DNA of 64,000 bases from Sabellastarte sp. h YS-2021 (Eukaryota; Annelida; Polychaeta; Sabellida; Sabellidae), in the NCBI GenBank assembly GCA_964017235.1, contig OZ024936.1, positions 52,999,028-53,063,027 on the forward strand, written 5' to 3'. The notes under the pieces were generated by a model. That model saw only the letters and a list, made by a program, of their open reading frames with translations, did no database searches and was not told the origin of the DNA. Position numbers and translations under genes: made by a program. Below, piece by piece: positions 23,920 through 34,920 of the stretch. The first letter of the stretch is position 1. Every line of letters starts with the position of its first letter.

Positions 23920-24153
23920 AGGGCCACGGTGGCAGAGTGGTAACACTCTCGCCTCCCACCTCTGAGGCCGGGGTTCTATTCCCGGCATGGCCTCAAGTGG
24001 GAAAGCTGGTACTTTGCTTGCCATTCGTCGACAGTTTACAGTACAGAACCCTAACGAACTGTATGTACTGGTTTCCTCTGCCCTTCCAACTACCCGTCGT
24101 GATATGACCTGTACTGTGTTGAAAGCGACGTAAAACCTCAAATAAATAAATAA
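23920..24153 (+). repeat. tRNA-derived SINE type B, full-length, 14-bp TSD
   Basis: The head has A box TGGCAGAGTGGT and B box GGGGTTCTATTCCC, followed by a body with CTGTATGTACTGGTTTCCTC and CTGTACTGTGTTGAAAGCG, ending in an (AAAT)n tail. Target duplication CCATTACCTCACTG lies at 23906-23919 and 24154-24167. This is the best reference copy here. Confidence 0.95.
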
Positions 24154-24652
24154 CCATTACCTCACTGCTGTGTGATAAAATGTTATAGCTTAGGTTCTCT
24201 GTATAGAGAAGTTTTCAGTGTAAACTTGTAAACTGAAAACTAGTTATTTGAGTATGGGAGCTTTTGAGAAACAAATTCAAATTACTAAGTTCTGATGAAT
24301 AAGTTTGAATTTATCTTTCTTGGAAAAAGTCACGTGACCTCAAAAAAAAAAAAAGACATGTATTTCAGCTCTGGAGGTTTTTGACATTTAGCAGTAATTT
24401 ATTGCTGTGAAGTGCTTTGGATTATTGACAATATTAAAGTTAAGAAACTCAGGATAACAGTGATATATTTATTTGGAAAAAGGACTCACACAAGTGTACA
24501 TAATAATAATAATAATAAAAAAATTGTGCTTGGTTACTTTTTGAAAGAAAAAAACCTTGACAGATTCTATATGAAGGACACCAAATTGCTTTTTCTAAAC
24601 CTATTAACAAGACTTTGAAATTGATTAATTAGTGCTTTTGTGATACAGAATA

Positions 24653-25896
24653 ATGGCTGTCAACTTTGTACCACCAGTGTTCTTTAAAGCAAGAGATGTT
24701 GTGGACTTTAAAACACTGCATGAATTTGAAGTTTATGCAAGTGTTAAAGATAAACTAGGCCTAGAAAATGTTCTAGGTTGTCAGAGAATATGGGGACTTT
24801 GGAGAATTTATGTCAAATTAACTGAATGCAGAATTAAACTATTGACAAACAAACTAACAGGGACCAGTTAATTGACATTTTCAATGAAAACCCATTTAGG
24901 TCAGGTATTGTTTCCCCAGATGAAAAAGTGATCAAAATAACCATAAAGGACATACCTTTGTCTAAAGACAACAGTTGCATTGAAGTCTTTTTGCAGTCCC
25001 TGGGAATAGTATTAAATAAGCCAATACAGTACGGAAAAATCAGAAATCCAGATACCAAGGAATTAACTGAATGTTACTCAGGGGATAGGATATGTTACAC
25101 CAAACCTTTTGACAAAGATATTCAAAGAATAGCTTATATTGGCTCAAATAGGGCAAGGGTGTTCTATGAAGGTCAGACAGTGCTAAAAGTGGATATGATT
25201 TGTACAAATTGCTACTCAACAGACCATTTCAGATCAAAGTGCACTAGTCCTTCTGTTTGCAAAATGTGCTGCATGCCAGGACACAAACAAGGGGATGCTG
25301 CTTGCTATGCACCCAGGAGCACAGCTCACAAGAAAGTGACAGTCTTTCAGAGAAAAGATGATGTGTTAAGCAACCAATACCCTTGCTAAATTAAATGTCA
25401 TGGAATTGTTGCAAAATCCTCAGAGCATGCGTACAACTATGTGCAAGCAATCCAGAAAGGATGCCCAGAAATTGCTGCAAATATCAGAAATGCACCAACA
25501 GCTGTCTTAGCCAAGATTACAGCAAAACGACTTCCCTTTGACCACAAGTGGGAAACTCAGAAGGTATCTGTAATGTATGACATCTTATTTGAAAAATGCA
25601 AGCAAGTACCAGAATTCAAAAAAGAACTTGTTGACAGTAAAACAAATAAACTTGTTGAAGCAGTTCAGGGAGACTTCTTCTGGGGATCAGGCAAGAACAA
25701 AGAAGAGACTTTACACACTAAAACAAAATACTGGTTTGGGAAAAATCAAATGGGAATACTGTTGATGGACCTTCGTGAAACACTTCATGAAAAACATCAA
25801 CAAGGGAAGCCACGAAATACAAAAAACAAAAACTCCTCGCAACTGTCACACAGTCAGGGAAACCATCCATACATGACGGCTAGTGACTCAGAGTGA
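24653..25896 (+). pseudogene. LINE ORF1: zinc knuckles fused to NADAR/YbiA-like domain
   Basis: The N-terminal region (24653-25190) has no recognised motif and contains one frameshift near 24860. Two zinc knuckles follow at about 25200-25305: CTNCYSTDHFRSKC (CX2CX4HX4C) and CKMCCMPGHKQGDAAC. Directly after them comes a NADAR/YbiA-like domain, about 25352-25850: DDVLSNQYPC, SSEHAYNYVQAI, KLVEAVQGDFFWGSGKN and WFGKNQMGILLMDLRETL. One TAA (25387-25389) interrupts it in frame between QYPC and IKCHG, so this copy is dead. NADAR enzymes cleave N-glycosidic bonds, for example in riboflavin-pathway intermediates (YbiA) or ADP-ribosylated guanine. In LINEs ORF1p normally binds RNA, and the knuckles fit that role. 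The NADAR function here is unknown. ORF2 starts about 110 bp downstream. Confidence 0.82.
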
Positions 25897-26498
25897 TGAC
25901 TTTTTAAATGAATACCATTTTTTTGGATAAAATTAAAAGTAAATTAATATTTATTTAAATTTAGTGAATGATTTCAAGATAAATACACTATTAATTCAGT
26001 AAATCATGAAGAGTCTTAAGCTTGGAACACTAAACGTCCGAGGTCTGTGTAATCACAAAACCAGAAGAAAAACATTTTATTGGCTTAATGAATTAAACTT
26101 TGATATCATCTTTCTACAAGAAACATATTGTAAAAATAACTAAAAAATAAAGGTTGTATTGTACATGCAACTACAGATTCATCTCACAGTAGAGGTGTGT
26201 GTATTATGTTCAAAGAAAAATTAAATGTTGAAATTTTGAACTCTAAATGTTGTGATGATGGTAGAATACTCCTATTGAATGTAAAAATTCATGATGAAGT
26301 CTATTGTCTTACTAATATTTATGCTCCTAATTCTGAAATTGAGAGAAAAACAATTTTCACCACTGTTGAAAATTGGCTACAAAATCATTCAGTAAATGTT
26401 ACTCAAATTATCATTGGTGGTGATTTCAATTGTTGTTTGTTAGATAATGACAGAGAACCCAAAACACATTTAAGAGATGCCAGCAAAAAGGTATTACT

Positions 26499-26733
26499 TT
26501 TTTTATTTTATTTTGGGTTTTACGTCGCTTTCAACACTGTACAGGTCATATCACGACGGGTAGTTGGAAGGGCAGAGGAAACCAGTACATAGAGTTCGCT
26601 AGGGTTCTGTACTGTAAACTGCCGACCAACGGCAAGCAACTACCAGCTTTCCCATTTACGGCCATGACAGGGATCGAACCCTGGCCGCAGAGGTGGGAGG
26701 CGAGAGTGTTACCACTCTGCCACCGTGGCTCTG
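26499..26733 (-). repeat. SINE type B inserted in LINE ORF2, 12-bp TSD
   Basis: A full-length minus-strand copy of the 23920-24153 SINE. Target duplication AAAGGTATTACT lies at 26487-26498 and 26734-26745. It splits the endonuclease domain of the Tx1-like LINE. Confidence 0.93.
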
Positions 26734-27699
26734 AAAGGTATTACTCGATCTAATTAAAAAAATTTTACCCTGACAGATTGCTGGGAAGCAACTGCGAGGT
26801 CAAGCGATAAATTTACATTTGTAGATAAGAAGTTCAAAACTAAAAGTAGACTTGATTACATTTTCGCCAGTGAAAACATTAACAGGTAGGATTCTAAAGT
26901 TATTGTTCCGTTCGATACAAGTGTGATAGATCACAAACTTGTTATGACAGATGTAATTTTCAACCTGTGTACAAGGGGACCGAATTACTGGAAATTTAAT
27001 TCAGAATATATTTCAGATAAATTATATTGTGAAAATGTTAAAAAATTAATTGATCAGAAAGTTTTAGAATTGTCTAATGTACCAAATAGCCAAGACCTCT
27101 GGGAAACCTTAAAGTTAAAAATTAAAGAATATACCATTTATTTTGCATCAAAGAAAACCATAGCTAGACACTCAGTAATCCAGGCTTTACAAGAACAAAT
27201 AAATGGCTTAACCTCACATGATTACTCTCAAAATTTACTGAAGTTAACAAATCTTAAAAGTAAGCTAAATGAGTTATTGGAAAAAATAACTAGTGGCAGT
27301 TTTATCAGATCTAAAGCTGAATAGTGCGAAAAGGGAGAAAAATGTAACCAATTCTTTCTTAATTTGGAATCACAGAGACAGAGTAATAATGTAATCAAGT
27401 TTTTAAAATGCAAAGATGGACATTTTGTTCAAAATGAAAATGAAATCTTGAAAGAAATTGCTTCATATTATGAAAATTTGTTTTCGCGCAAAAGTATCAG
27501 CAGCAAAAACACTGAACAATATTTGTCTTAAGTAAAGGTGGCTAAACATTTGACAGATAAGGATAAATGTTTTTGTGATAAACCTATAACACAGGATGAG
27601 GTTGAAACCGCAATAATGCATCTAAAGACATCTAAATCACCTGGATTGGATGGATTAACGCCTGAATTTTACAAATATTTTTGGCCTACCCTAATGCCC

Positions 27700-28410
27700 T
27701 TGTTCCACCAAAGGATTAAGCCCCGATCCTGTCTGCGACCCTTAATCGTGGGTAGTCTTGGAAAAAATGGAAAAAAAATTGACCAATGGGGTGGAAGACA
27801 GAATCGGTGTGAAGGTCTGGGATTAACTACAGATCGGCCTCAGGACGCCCCAGGAGGCTCCAGACAGTCCCTAACTGGTCTGGGACTAAGAACAGACTAA
27901 GCCATTTTTCTGGTCGGTTTGAACCACGATCCTGTCGTAGACAAACCGACTGGGTCCCAGGACGCCTCAGGCCTCCTGGGACTAAGCCCCGACTAACCCA
28001 GGATTAAGTCCCGACCCCACAAGGTGTCCTGAGGCGTCCCCAGGCGTCCCCAGACCGAGATAGCCGATTTTTGCTTTGCAATGGGACTAAGGGTCGCAGG
28101 AAGCCTGGGACTAAGGTATAGAGGGTCTGGGACTAAGGGTCGGCGACTAAGGGTCACAGGCGGCCTGGGACAGCATAGGACTGTGTAAATTTGGTCTGAG
28201 GAGGCCTGAGGAAGCCTGGGACTGGACATTTTGTTTATGGCGGGAAAAAATAATCGGTTGGGGTCGGGAGAAATATCAAACATGTTTGATTTCTCACACG
28301 GCCTCAACCGACCACAACCGACCCTTACAGGAAGCCTGGGACTAAGCATATTTTTGAAACCGACCCTCAAAAACCCTTAATCGGGAGCCTTAGTCGTGTG
28401 GTGGAACACC
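27700..28410. mobile_element. TIR element (MITE-like) in LINE RT domain
   Basis: The left end TGTTCCACCAAAGGATTAAG resembles the inverted right end (GTGTTCCACCACACGACTAAG). The interior reiterates CTGGGACTAAG/GGTCGG words on both strands and holds the palindrome-like AAATATCAAACATGTTTGAT (about 28271-28290). It splits RT between FWPTLMP and FFNMINDTF. I could not fix the target duplication. Confidence 0.7.
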
Positions 28411-29091
28411 CACATTAAACAACCATTTTTTAATATGATTAATGACACATTTCTGCTAGGGTATTTGCCCGATTCCCTTAAAACAGCAGTCGTTACACTG
28501 TTGTATAAAAAAGATAAAAAAGATTACCTTAAAAATTACAGACCAATAAGCCTGACAAATTACGATTACAAAATTATAGCCTTTGTGTTGACTGCTAGAC
28601 TGCAAAAGGTTATAGATGATATAATATCAAAAAGTCAAACTGCCTATATAAAATCAAGATTTATTGGGAGTAACATGAAAGTAATTTGTGACTTAATTGA
28701 TTATTGTGAAAAATTTCAAGCTTCAGGTATATTATTAAGTTTAGACTTTGAAAAAGCCTTTGATACTATTAATTGGGATTTTATGTACAGGTGTTTAAAA
28801 AAATTTAACTTTGGGAATAACTTTATCAACTAGATTAAAATACTATATTGTGATCCAAAAATTGTTGTAAAAAATAATGGGTATTTATCAAGGCAAATTA
28901 AAATAGAACAAGGGTTAAGACAGGGATGTCCTGTATCAGCAATTCTTTTTATACTATGTATTAAAATTCTGGCACTAAATATTGACCAAAATAAAAACAT
29001 TAAAGGATTTGTTTTTGGTGACACTGAATTAAAAATAAGTCAGTATGCAGACGATTCAACACTACTTTTAAAAGATTTCTTATCATTGGAA

Positions 29092-31200
29092 TCTAATCTA
29101 ATCTACCGCTTTGCAAGCGCAATATCTTCCCCACAGAGGGGAACTCAATGCGCTAATTAATCACAATAATTTTCCTAAGGAGAGTCAAGGGGCGTTCAAG
29201 GTCAATGATCCAGGATTATGGGTATGGCCGGGAGGGAAGAAAACTAAGTTGGGAAACTAGAGCTGAAGAGGTGGGTTTTGAGGTGCTTCCTAAAAGATGG
29301 AACAGAGGGGCTGTTTCTAACATGAAAGGGGAAAGAGTTCCAAAGGACAGGGGCATAGTGACAGAATGAATTAGAGAAGTGTTTGATTGATTTGTGAACT
29401 CTACGATCAAAATTGGGGGTTTGAAGGAACTTGAGTTTGGGGGAACTTCGCCTTGTATTTCTAGAAGAGGTGTACGGGTGGATTAATTGTCTTAGATAAA
29501 CTGGTTGACCTTGGTTGAGAATTTTGTATGTAATAAGGCCAATTTTAAATTGTACCCTGTATCTGACTGGTAACCAGTGAAGTTTTTTTAGTTGAGGGGT
29601 AATGTGAGAGAATTTAGAGGAACGGGTGACAACCCTGCAGAGTGAGTTTTGGACTAGCTGCAATCTCCTTAACTCAAAATTAGTGAGCGATAAGAACAAT
29701 GAATTGCAATAGTCCAACCTGCTGCTCACCAAAGCATTTGCCAAGAGAACTGATGTGTTGAGGTCTAGGAGGGGACGAATTGAAATTGGAGTCGAACACT
29801 ACTCCAAGGTTCCTGACACTTTGTGCTGGTGAGACCTGATTTCCTAGAATACTGATGGGGAAATGAGGGAGGAGTTGTTTACGATTTTTATGGGAGCCTA
29901 TGAGAATAAACTCGGTTTTGTCTGGGTTAAGTTTTAATTTATTTGTAAACATGAAATTTTGAATGTCATTTAGGCAGTTCTTTAGTTTTTGGATAGAGTG
30001 AGAGAAATTTGCTGGTGAAAGTGATATGTATAACTGGGTGTCATCTGCGTAGAAGTGATAATCAATGCTACTGTGGGAGTGAATGATTGAGCTGATAGGG
30101 TTAGTATAGAGAGAGAACAGAATTGGTCCAAGGACAGAACCCTGGGGAACTCCATACTGGAGCAAAGCTGGATGGGAGAGTGTACTACCTATCTTGACCG
30201 AATGTGTCCTTCCTGACAGGTATGATCTGAACCAGCCAAGTGCTAGCTCACTGATTCCATAATAAACATTGAGCGTGTCTAGGAGAATGGTGTGGTCAAT
30301 GGTATCGAAAGCGGCGGATAGATCGAGAAGGGTAAGAGCAGTGACAGACCCTTTGGCCATATTAAGAAGAATATCGTTATGAATATTGAGGAGAGCGCTT
30401 TCAGTAGAATGGTGTTTTCTATAAGCGGATTGGAAGGCAGTCAAAAGGCCGGCTTCATCAAGATGTGTTTGTAGCTGGACGGCTACTACCCTTTCAAGTA
30501 TCTTTGAGATAAAGTTTAAATTTGAGACAGGCCTATAATTTTTAAAAACTTCTTTGTCTAAGGATGATTTTTTGAGAAGTGGGGTAACATGGGCCTGCTT
30601 AAAGAAATCTGGACACTTGCCTTGATTAAGAGAAGCATTAATTATTGAAGTGATGGGGGAAATGAGAATATCGAGATAATCCAGAACAAGGAAAGTGGGC
30701 CATGGGTCTAGGGAACATGATTTACTAGGAGAGCTGGTAATAATTTTAGTAGCTTCTTCCTCTGTTACAGTAGAAAAACTGGGGAACATGGGGGGAGGAG
30801 AGTCAGGGGTGATGTGCTGTAAATTGACAGAAGCAGAGAATGTTGAGCGTATTTTTTCAATCTTTTCTGTGAAGAACTCCACGAACCTGTCAGCCAAAAG
30901 CTGAGGTGGGTTTATCGATGGGAGGATCTTAGCTGGAAGTCTGTGTAGGACATCACCCAGGACACGCCATAATTTTGTGGGTTGTGATGATTATCCTGAA
31001 TTTTTTCTTTAAGGAATTGGGATTTGGCCTGCATGCAGACTCTATTATATTGGTGAACCTTCTGCATGTACTGGGATCTATTGAAAGTAGATCTATTTCT
31101 TCGCCAAATGCGTTCAAACAAATGCTTAGTCTCCTTTGCCACAATTACAGTATCATTCACCCATCCCGGGATGTACTTGGCCTTGGTGTGTTTGGTGTGT
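29092..31200 (-). mobile_element. 5'-truncated L2/CR1-like LINE, 7-bp TSD
   Basis: Inserted on the minus strand into the Tx1-like LINE. ATTGGAA occurs at 29085-29091 and 31201-31207, and removing the element with one repeat rejoins the host ORF as LSLE-EALKT. The 3' end carries a short TTAGA-type microsatellite tail (TAGATTAGATTAGA on the minus strand), as in L2/CR1 elements. The endonuclease is missing (5' truncation). Confidence 0.92.
29244..30897 (-). pseudogene. L2/CR1-like reverse transcriptase
   Basis: Minus-strand RT with KSCSLDPWPTFLV, FKNYRPVSNLNFISKILE, TLLDLSAAFDTIDHTILLD, QYGVPQGSVLGPILFSLY and YHFYADDTQLYISLS (YADD active site), then PDKTEFILIG and SVRNLGVVFDSNF. A frameshift near 29760-29790 moves the C-terminal part to another frame: ALVSSRLDYCNSLF, KLHWLPVRYRVQFKI and SFRKHLKTHLFSSSFP. 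Upstream minus-strand sequence to 31214 (QYNRVCMQAKSQFLKEK) is the linker between endonuclease and RT. Few lesions, so it is younger than the relic at 13-15 kb. Confidence 0.92.
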
Positions 31201-33050
31201 ATTGGAAGAAGCACTAAAAACTGTATCTACATTTTCAGACTTTGCAGGTCCTAAACTTAATCTTCAAAAAACAGAAGGATTACTGTTAGGACCCTTAAAA
31301 TATAGTAGTATTAAAAGCTACAACAATATAGAATTTAAAGATAGCCCAATTAAATGTCTCGGAATTTATATAGGACATGACAAGGAAAAGTGTGAAGAAT
31401 CAAACTGGGATTCTAAAATACATAAAATGGAAAGTATACTGAAACTTTGGGAAAAACGAAACTTGGCTATATTTGGTAAAGTAACAATTGTAAATACTTT
31501 ATGCCTTCCAAAAGTAATGTACAATTGTATGTTATTAGTTGTTCCGGAAAGAGTTGTTGTCAAAATAGAAAAGATGATTTCTCACTTTATATGGCATGGA
31601 AAGAATAGAATAAATCGCAATTGTGTTACAAATTCTATTGAAAATGGTGGACTTAATCTTGTGGACGTAAGATTAAAAATAAAATCTCTCAAGGCAGGAT
31701 GGATAAATAGATGGATGAAAACCCCACTTTGGGCTGTAATTGCTGAATCATTTTTAAAAGCAATAGGTGTAAACTTCAATTTCTTGTTAAGAATGAATAT
31801 TAAAAACAACAATGACTTACCAGTAATGAAATCCATGCCACCTTTTTATCAAGATGTATGGATGTCATACTTCTCTTGCAAAACATATAAACCAATAACT
31901 AAGATGACTGACTATGATTTCCTAACAAGTTCAATATGGGGAAGCAACATTTTCAAATTAAATAATCAGTGTATATTTTCAAAAAATTTAATTTCCAGCA
32001 ATATTATATTTGTAAAGGATCTTTTTGATGAAAATGGCAAATTTATACATGAACACGTATTTATGAATATCATTGATGACAAAAGAAATTGGATGGAGGA
32101 ATATTTAACACTTAAAAAGTGGTAATGACTAAAGCCAAAAAATTTAATATTTCTCTTTCAAAATTCATCAAAAATTGCAATCTCAGAAAAAGGATCCTAT
32201 TTTTTTATGGAAAAAACTTGGTTGATTTAGAAAATGAAAAAAGTAAAATGTTTTACAAAATTTTGATCAAAAAAATTCTACAAGGCATTACATGGAAAGG
32301 GTGTGGGAAACAAAATTCAATCAGACCTACAATTCATCAGAAAGGTCAAACATCTATTCAAGAATGGTCAAATCTGTACCATGTAAAAAATTAAGTGAAT
32401 TTAAGTATAAATTACTTCATAATTTGATTTACCCTGGATATATACTTAACAAATGGAAACCATCAGTCTCAAGTCATTGTTCATTTTGTCATGAGACAGA
32501 AACTTTGGAACACTTACTTTTCAAGTGTGAAAGAATCAATGATGTGTGGAATACAGTGGGTCAGGTTATTAGAGTTAACATAAAATGGAAACATTTAGTG
32601 ATAGGTTTAGATGAAAGATATTCAGAAATCATGAATAAAGCAAAAAATATGATCATTACCATTGTAGTTTACTCAATTTTTACTGGATGGGTTAAGTGTG
32701 GTGAGTCAAAAGAGAGTTTTAAGTACATAAACATTTGGAATAATGCACTGTCAAAATTAAATTTATACTTGAAAATTTTCTCAGAATTTGTACACAAAAT
32801 TGTTATGGTATAGTAAATTTAATAAACTGATAGAGGAACTTGGAAAAATGTAAAATTGAATTTATATGATCTGAATTGTAGAAAATGTTTCTATCTTGTA
32901 ACATCTTTGTTTTTTACTGTATTTCATACTGTGTATGAAGATTTGTTGTAAGCCCCTGATGAAGGGTTCGCTACCCTCGCCCTTCCAGGGAGCAATATAA
33001 ATATTGTACAAAAAGGGTAAATAAAAGATATATATTGAAAAAAAAAAAAA

Positions 33051-34080
33051 TCTTTCTTTTTATTTAAGATAAGCTTGACTTCAAAACTTTTTTTTTAATT
33101 ATCTGGAATTACATTAATCAAAATATAATTATAAATTATAAAAATTATTTTTGGGTGCATCAGTTTTGTTGTTGAGATAAATTAATAAGGAGAATGGATA
33201 AAAATGTACAAGTGCATGCACACATAGTCTTTATCATCTTTATAATCTTAAGTCTAAAAATTCGTCTTTGCTTTAGAAATACCTACAAATTCAAAAACTA
33301 TTGCAATAATAGTTCTGTCAAAAAGTTAGACTTAATCACTATATCTCCCTCTAGAAAAAGAATTTTCAATCAACGATCACTAGTCATTCATTTCCCAACA
33401 TTCAACCTGTTTTCTGTTCAATAACGTGACTAACATTTCATGTCTGAAAACCTAACTTGATTTAGTGTTGATTTTTGTATGAAGTATCAATAATTTTTCC
33501 AATCAGAAATCCAGCTTTGAAATAGTGTTGAAATTTTGTCAGTGTCATTTTTTCAACCCAAAATCACCATGATTACTGGTCAAAATATCATTACTTTTTC
33601 ATGTCAGCAAACTAACTTAGCTTTAATAGTTGATAATGCAGATTTCAACATCAGGACCTGTTTTCAACTCTAAATCAATGACATTTCAAGGCGTGTGCCT
33701 GCTGGCCAGGACTCCTGTTTGCTGAAAATAAGAAAAAACACAAAAAAAAGTAATGAAGACATTGTCATGCCTGTACAATTAATACTTTTGAACCATTAAT
33801 TTGAATATTAATTTAAAATTGTCCAAAAACGTAAGTTTCAATTAAAGAATTCTTGTCATTCATTAAACATTAACCATAAACCTTAACCACTCTATTTTTT
33901 GTGTAATTTCTTCATTTTACGTGACAGGTCAGTTATGTTTTTTCAAAAAAAATCTCAAATGTCAAAATTCAATTTATGTTATTGCATTTCCAATGGGAGA
34001 TGCTAGTTTCTGTGCTCGTAGGTGACAAGCCTAAACTTGTTGAACATATTTGCGGGACTTTGTTGTTATGACAAAAAGGC
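33051..34080. other. Transposon arm and intergenic DNA
   Basis: Up to 33705 this is the right arm of the large TIR element (GTTGAAAT/TTCAAC-rich). From 33706 to the E2F promoter I see no gene. It includes AT-rich direct words such as TTAATTTGAATATTAATTT. Confidence 0.5.
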
Positions 34081-34090
34081 ATCGCGCATC

Positions 34091-34113
34091 CATTGGCCAA
34101 TCGTTATCACGTG
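34091..34113 (+). promoter_or_regulatory. CCAAT pair and E-box upstream of E2F gene
   Basis: CATTGGCCAA (34091-34100) holds CCAAT motifs on both strands, and CACGTG follows at 34108-34113. Such motifs are common in promoters of cell-cycle genes. The distance to the start codon is about 640 bp. Function is inferred from motif and place only. Confidence 0.4.
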
Positions 34114-34364
34114 ACCTAAATTTGTCGTCACATGATCTTTTGTTTACATTCTTTTATGGCCCAGTGTTTGGAAGCGATTTTACAAATTTCAATTGAAAAA
34201 TAACAATCAACAGATAATTATTTTGAACATGCACATCAAATGAAAATGTTAAGAAACTTATAACATATATAAGAAATCAATTTAAAGTTTAAACATTGTC
34301 GATCCTGGAAGATAATTTCATTTTCGTTATAAAAATACAAGGTACGGGGCACTGATTGTTACAC

Positions 34365-34390
34365 TTTCGCGGGAAATATGATTTCGCGCC
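34365..34390 (+). promoter_or_regulatory. Two E2F-type sites in E2F gene promoter
   Basis: TTTCGCGGGAAA (34365-34376, a two-sided E2F consensus) and TTTCGCGCC (34382-34390) lie 16 bp apart in an AT-rich background, about 350-370 bp before the ATG. Vertebrate E2F1-3 promoters carry comparable autoregulatory E2F sites, so activation by E2F and repression by pocket-protein complexes is likely here. The transcription start was not located. A possible 5'-UTR intron (GTATGTG at 34519 to TTTCAG ending 34676) would put these sites near the first exon. Confidence 0.65.
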
Positions 34391-34737
34391 ATTTCCTTTG
34401 AAAGTTAATGGTTCTTCAGGTGAAAGTTAAAAGTTCCCTTCGAAAATCCTTAATAATCTTAATCATCCATCCAATTAGGCAGTTGTTTTTGTGATAATGC
34501 AATGAAGCGATAACAAAGGTATGTGTACCGACACTTTGTAGCTCCATTGAATCACGATTCCTTTAGATTAGTGTTATGTTTTGGTGACCTACTTTTCAGG
34601 GGGCACTTGCTACCGAATGAAAACAAAGATGAGTGACACTTCTTGAAAAAATCTTTTGTATTTCAGCGACCGGGGAATTGTCAACGGGAAAGTATACTTT
34701 GGAGTTTACAAAGGATAGGGCCTAACCTGAAGTTATA

Positions 34738-34920
34738 ATGGCTTCAGGAATGGCATCACCTTCCCCGCAGTATGTTTACCTACAGCAAAACGTCCACACA
34801 GCTGACGGTATGACAGTTTTGCATCCTGTGGTAGAAAACTTGGGACATACCTATGCAACCCCACACGGTCACAACTACACAGCCACTACTGTCAGCCATG
34901 CATCTCTTACTCGACCTCAG
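34738..34920 (+). CDS. E2F: E2F exon 1 (start codon)
   Basis: Residues 1-61, ending CTCAG before GTAAGG, phase 0. The N-terminus is Thr/His/Tyr-rich without a known domain. The ATG at 34738 is the first in the open frame; a second in-frame ATG lies 4 codons later. Confidence 0.93.

Larger units (their letters stand above)
26006..32813 (+). pseudogene. LINE ORF2: AP-endonuclease / reverse transcriptase (interrupted)
   Basis: Endonuclease blocks: LKLGTLNVRGL, FDIIFLQETYC, TNIYAPNSEIE, IIGGDFNCCL and, after a SINE, KSRLDYIFAS and VIDHKLVMTDV. RT blocks: SKSPGLDGLTPEFYKYFW, then after the TIR insert LKNYRPISLTNYDYKI, LSLDFEKAFDTINWDF, EQGLRQGCPVSAILF and ISQYADDSTLLL, with YADD as the catalytic pair. 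After the minus-strand LINE come the thumb and the long C-terminal region (PKLNLQKTEGLLLG, WEKRNLAIFGKVTI), ending with CSFCHETETLEHLLFKC, a zf-RVT-type zinc finger. Stops near 26141, 27324, 27531 and 28833, plus a frameshift near 32125-32290, kill it. The endonuclease type and C-terminal finger place it in the L1/Tx1 group. Confidence 0.88.
24600..33050 (+). mobile_element. L1/Tx1-like LINE with nested insertions
   Basis: ORF1 (zinc knuckles plus NADAR-like domain), ORF2 (endonuclease, RT, C-terminal zinc finger), a 3' UTR with GGTAAATAAAAG and a terminal A-run at about 33039-33051. The 5' end is not defined. Nested inside are a SINE (26499-26733), a TIR element (27700-28410) and a minus-strand LINE (29092-31200). 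Net length without inserts is about 5.4 kb, normal for this group. Confidence 0.88.
22903..33705. mobile_element. Large TIR element enclosing nested insertions
   Basis: The left end CCAGCAGGCACACAACTTTG (22903 on) matches the inverted right end at 33684-33705 (CCAGCAGGCACACGCCTTG as reverse complement). Both subterminal regions are rich in GTTGAAAT/TTCAAC words (22920-23150 and 33430-33680). Most of the interior is later insertions (SINE, LINE). The original element was probably a few kb or less. Two separate MITEs could give the same picture. Confidence 0.6.

Noticed and set aside
27993-28370. 125-codon minus-strand ORF in the TIR insert
   Set aside because: Low-complexity product of reiterated CTGGGACTAAG words, not a protein family.
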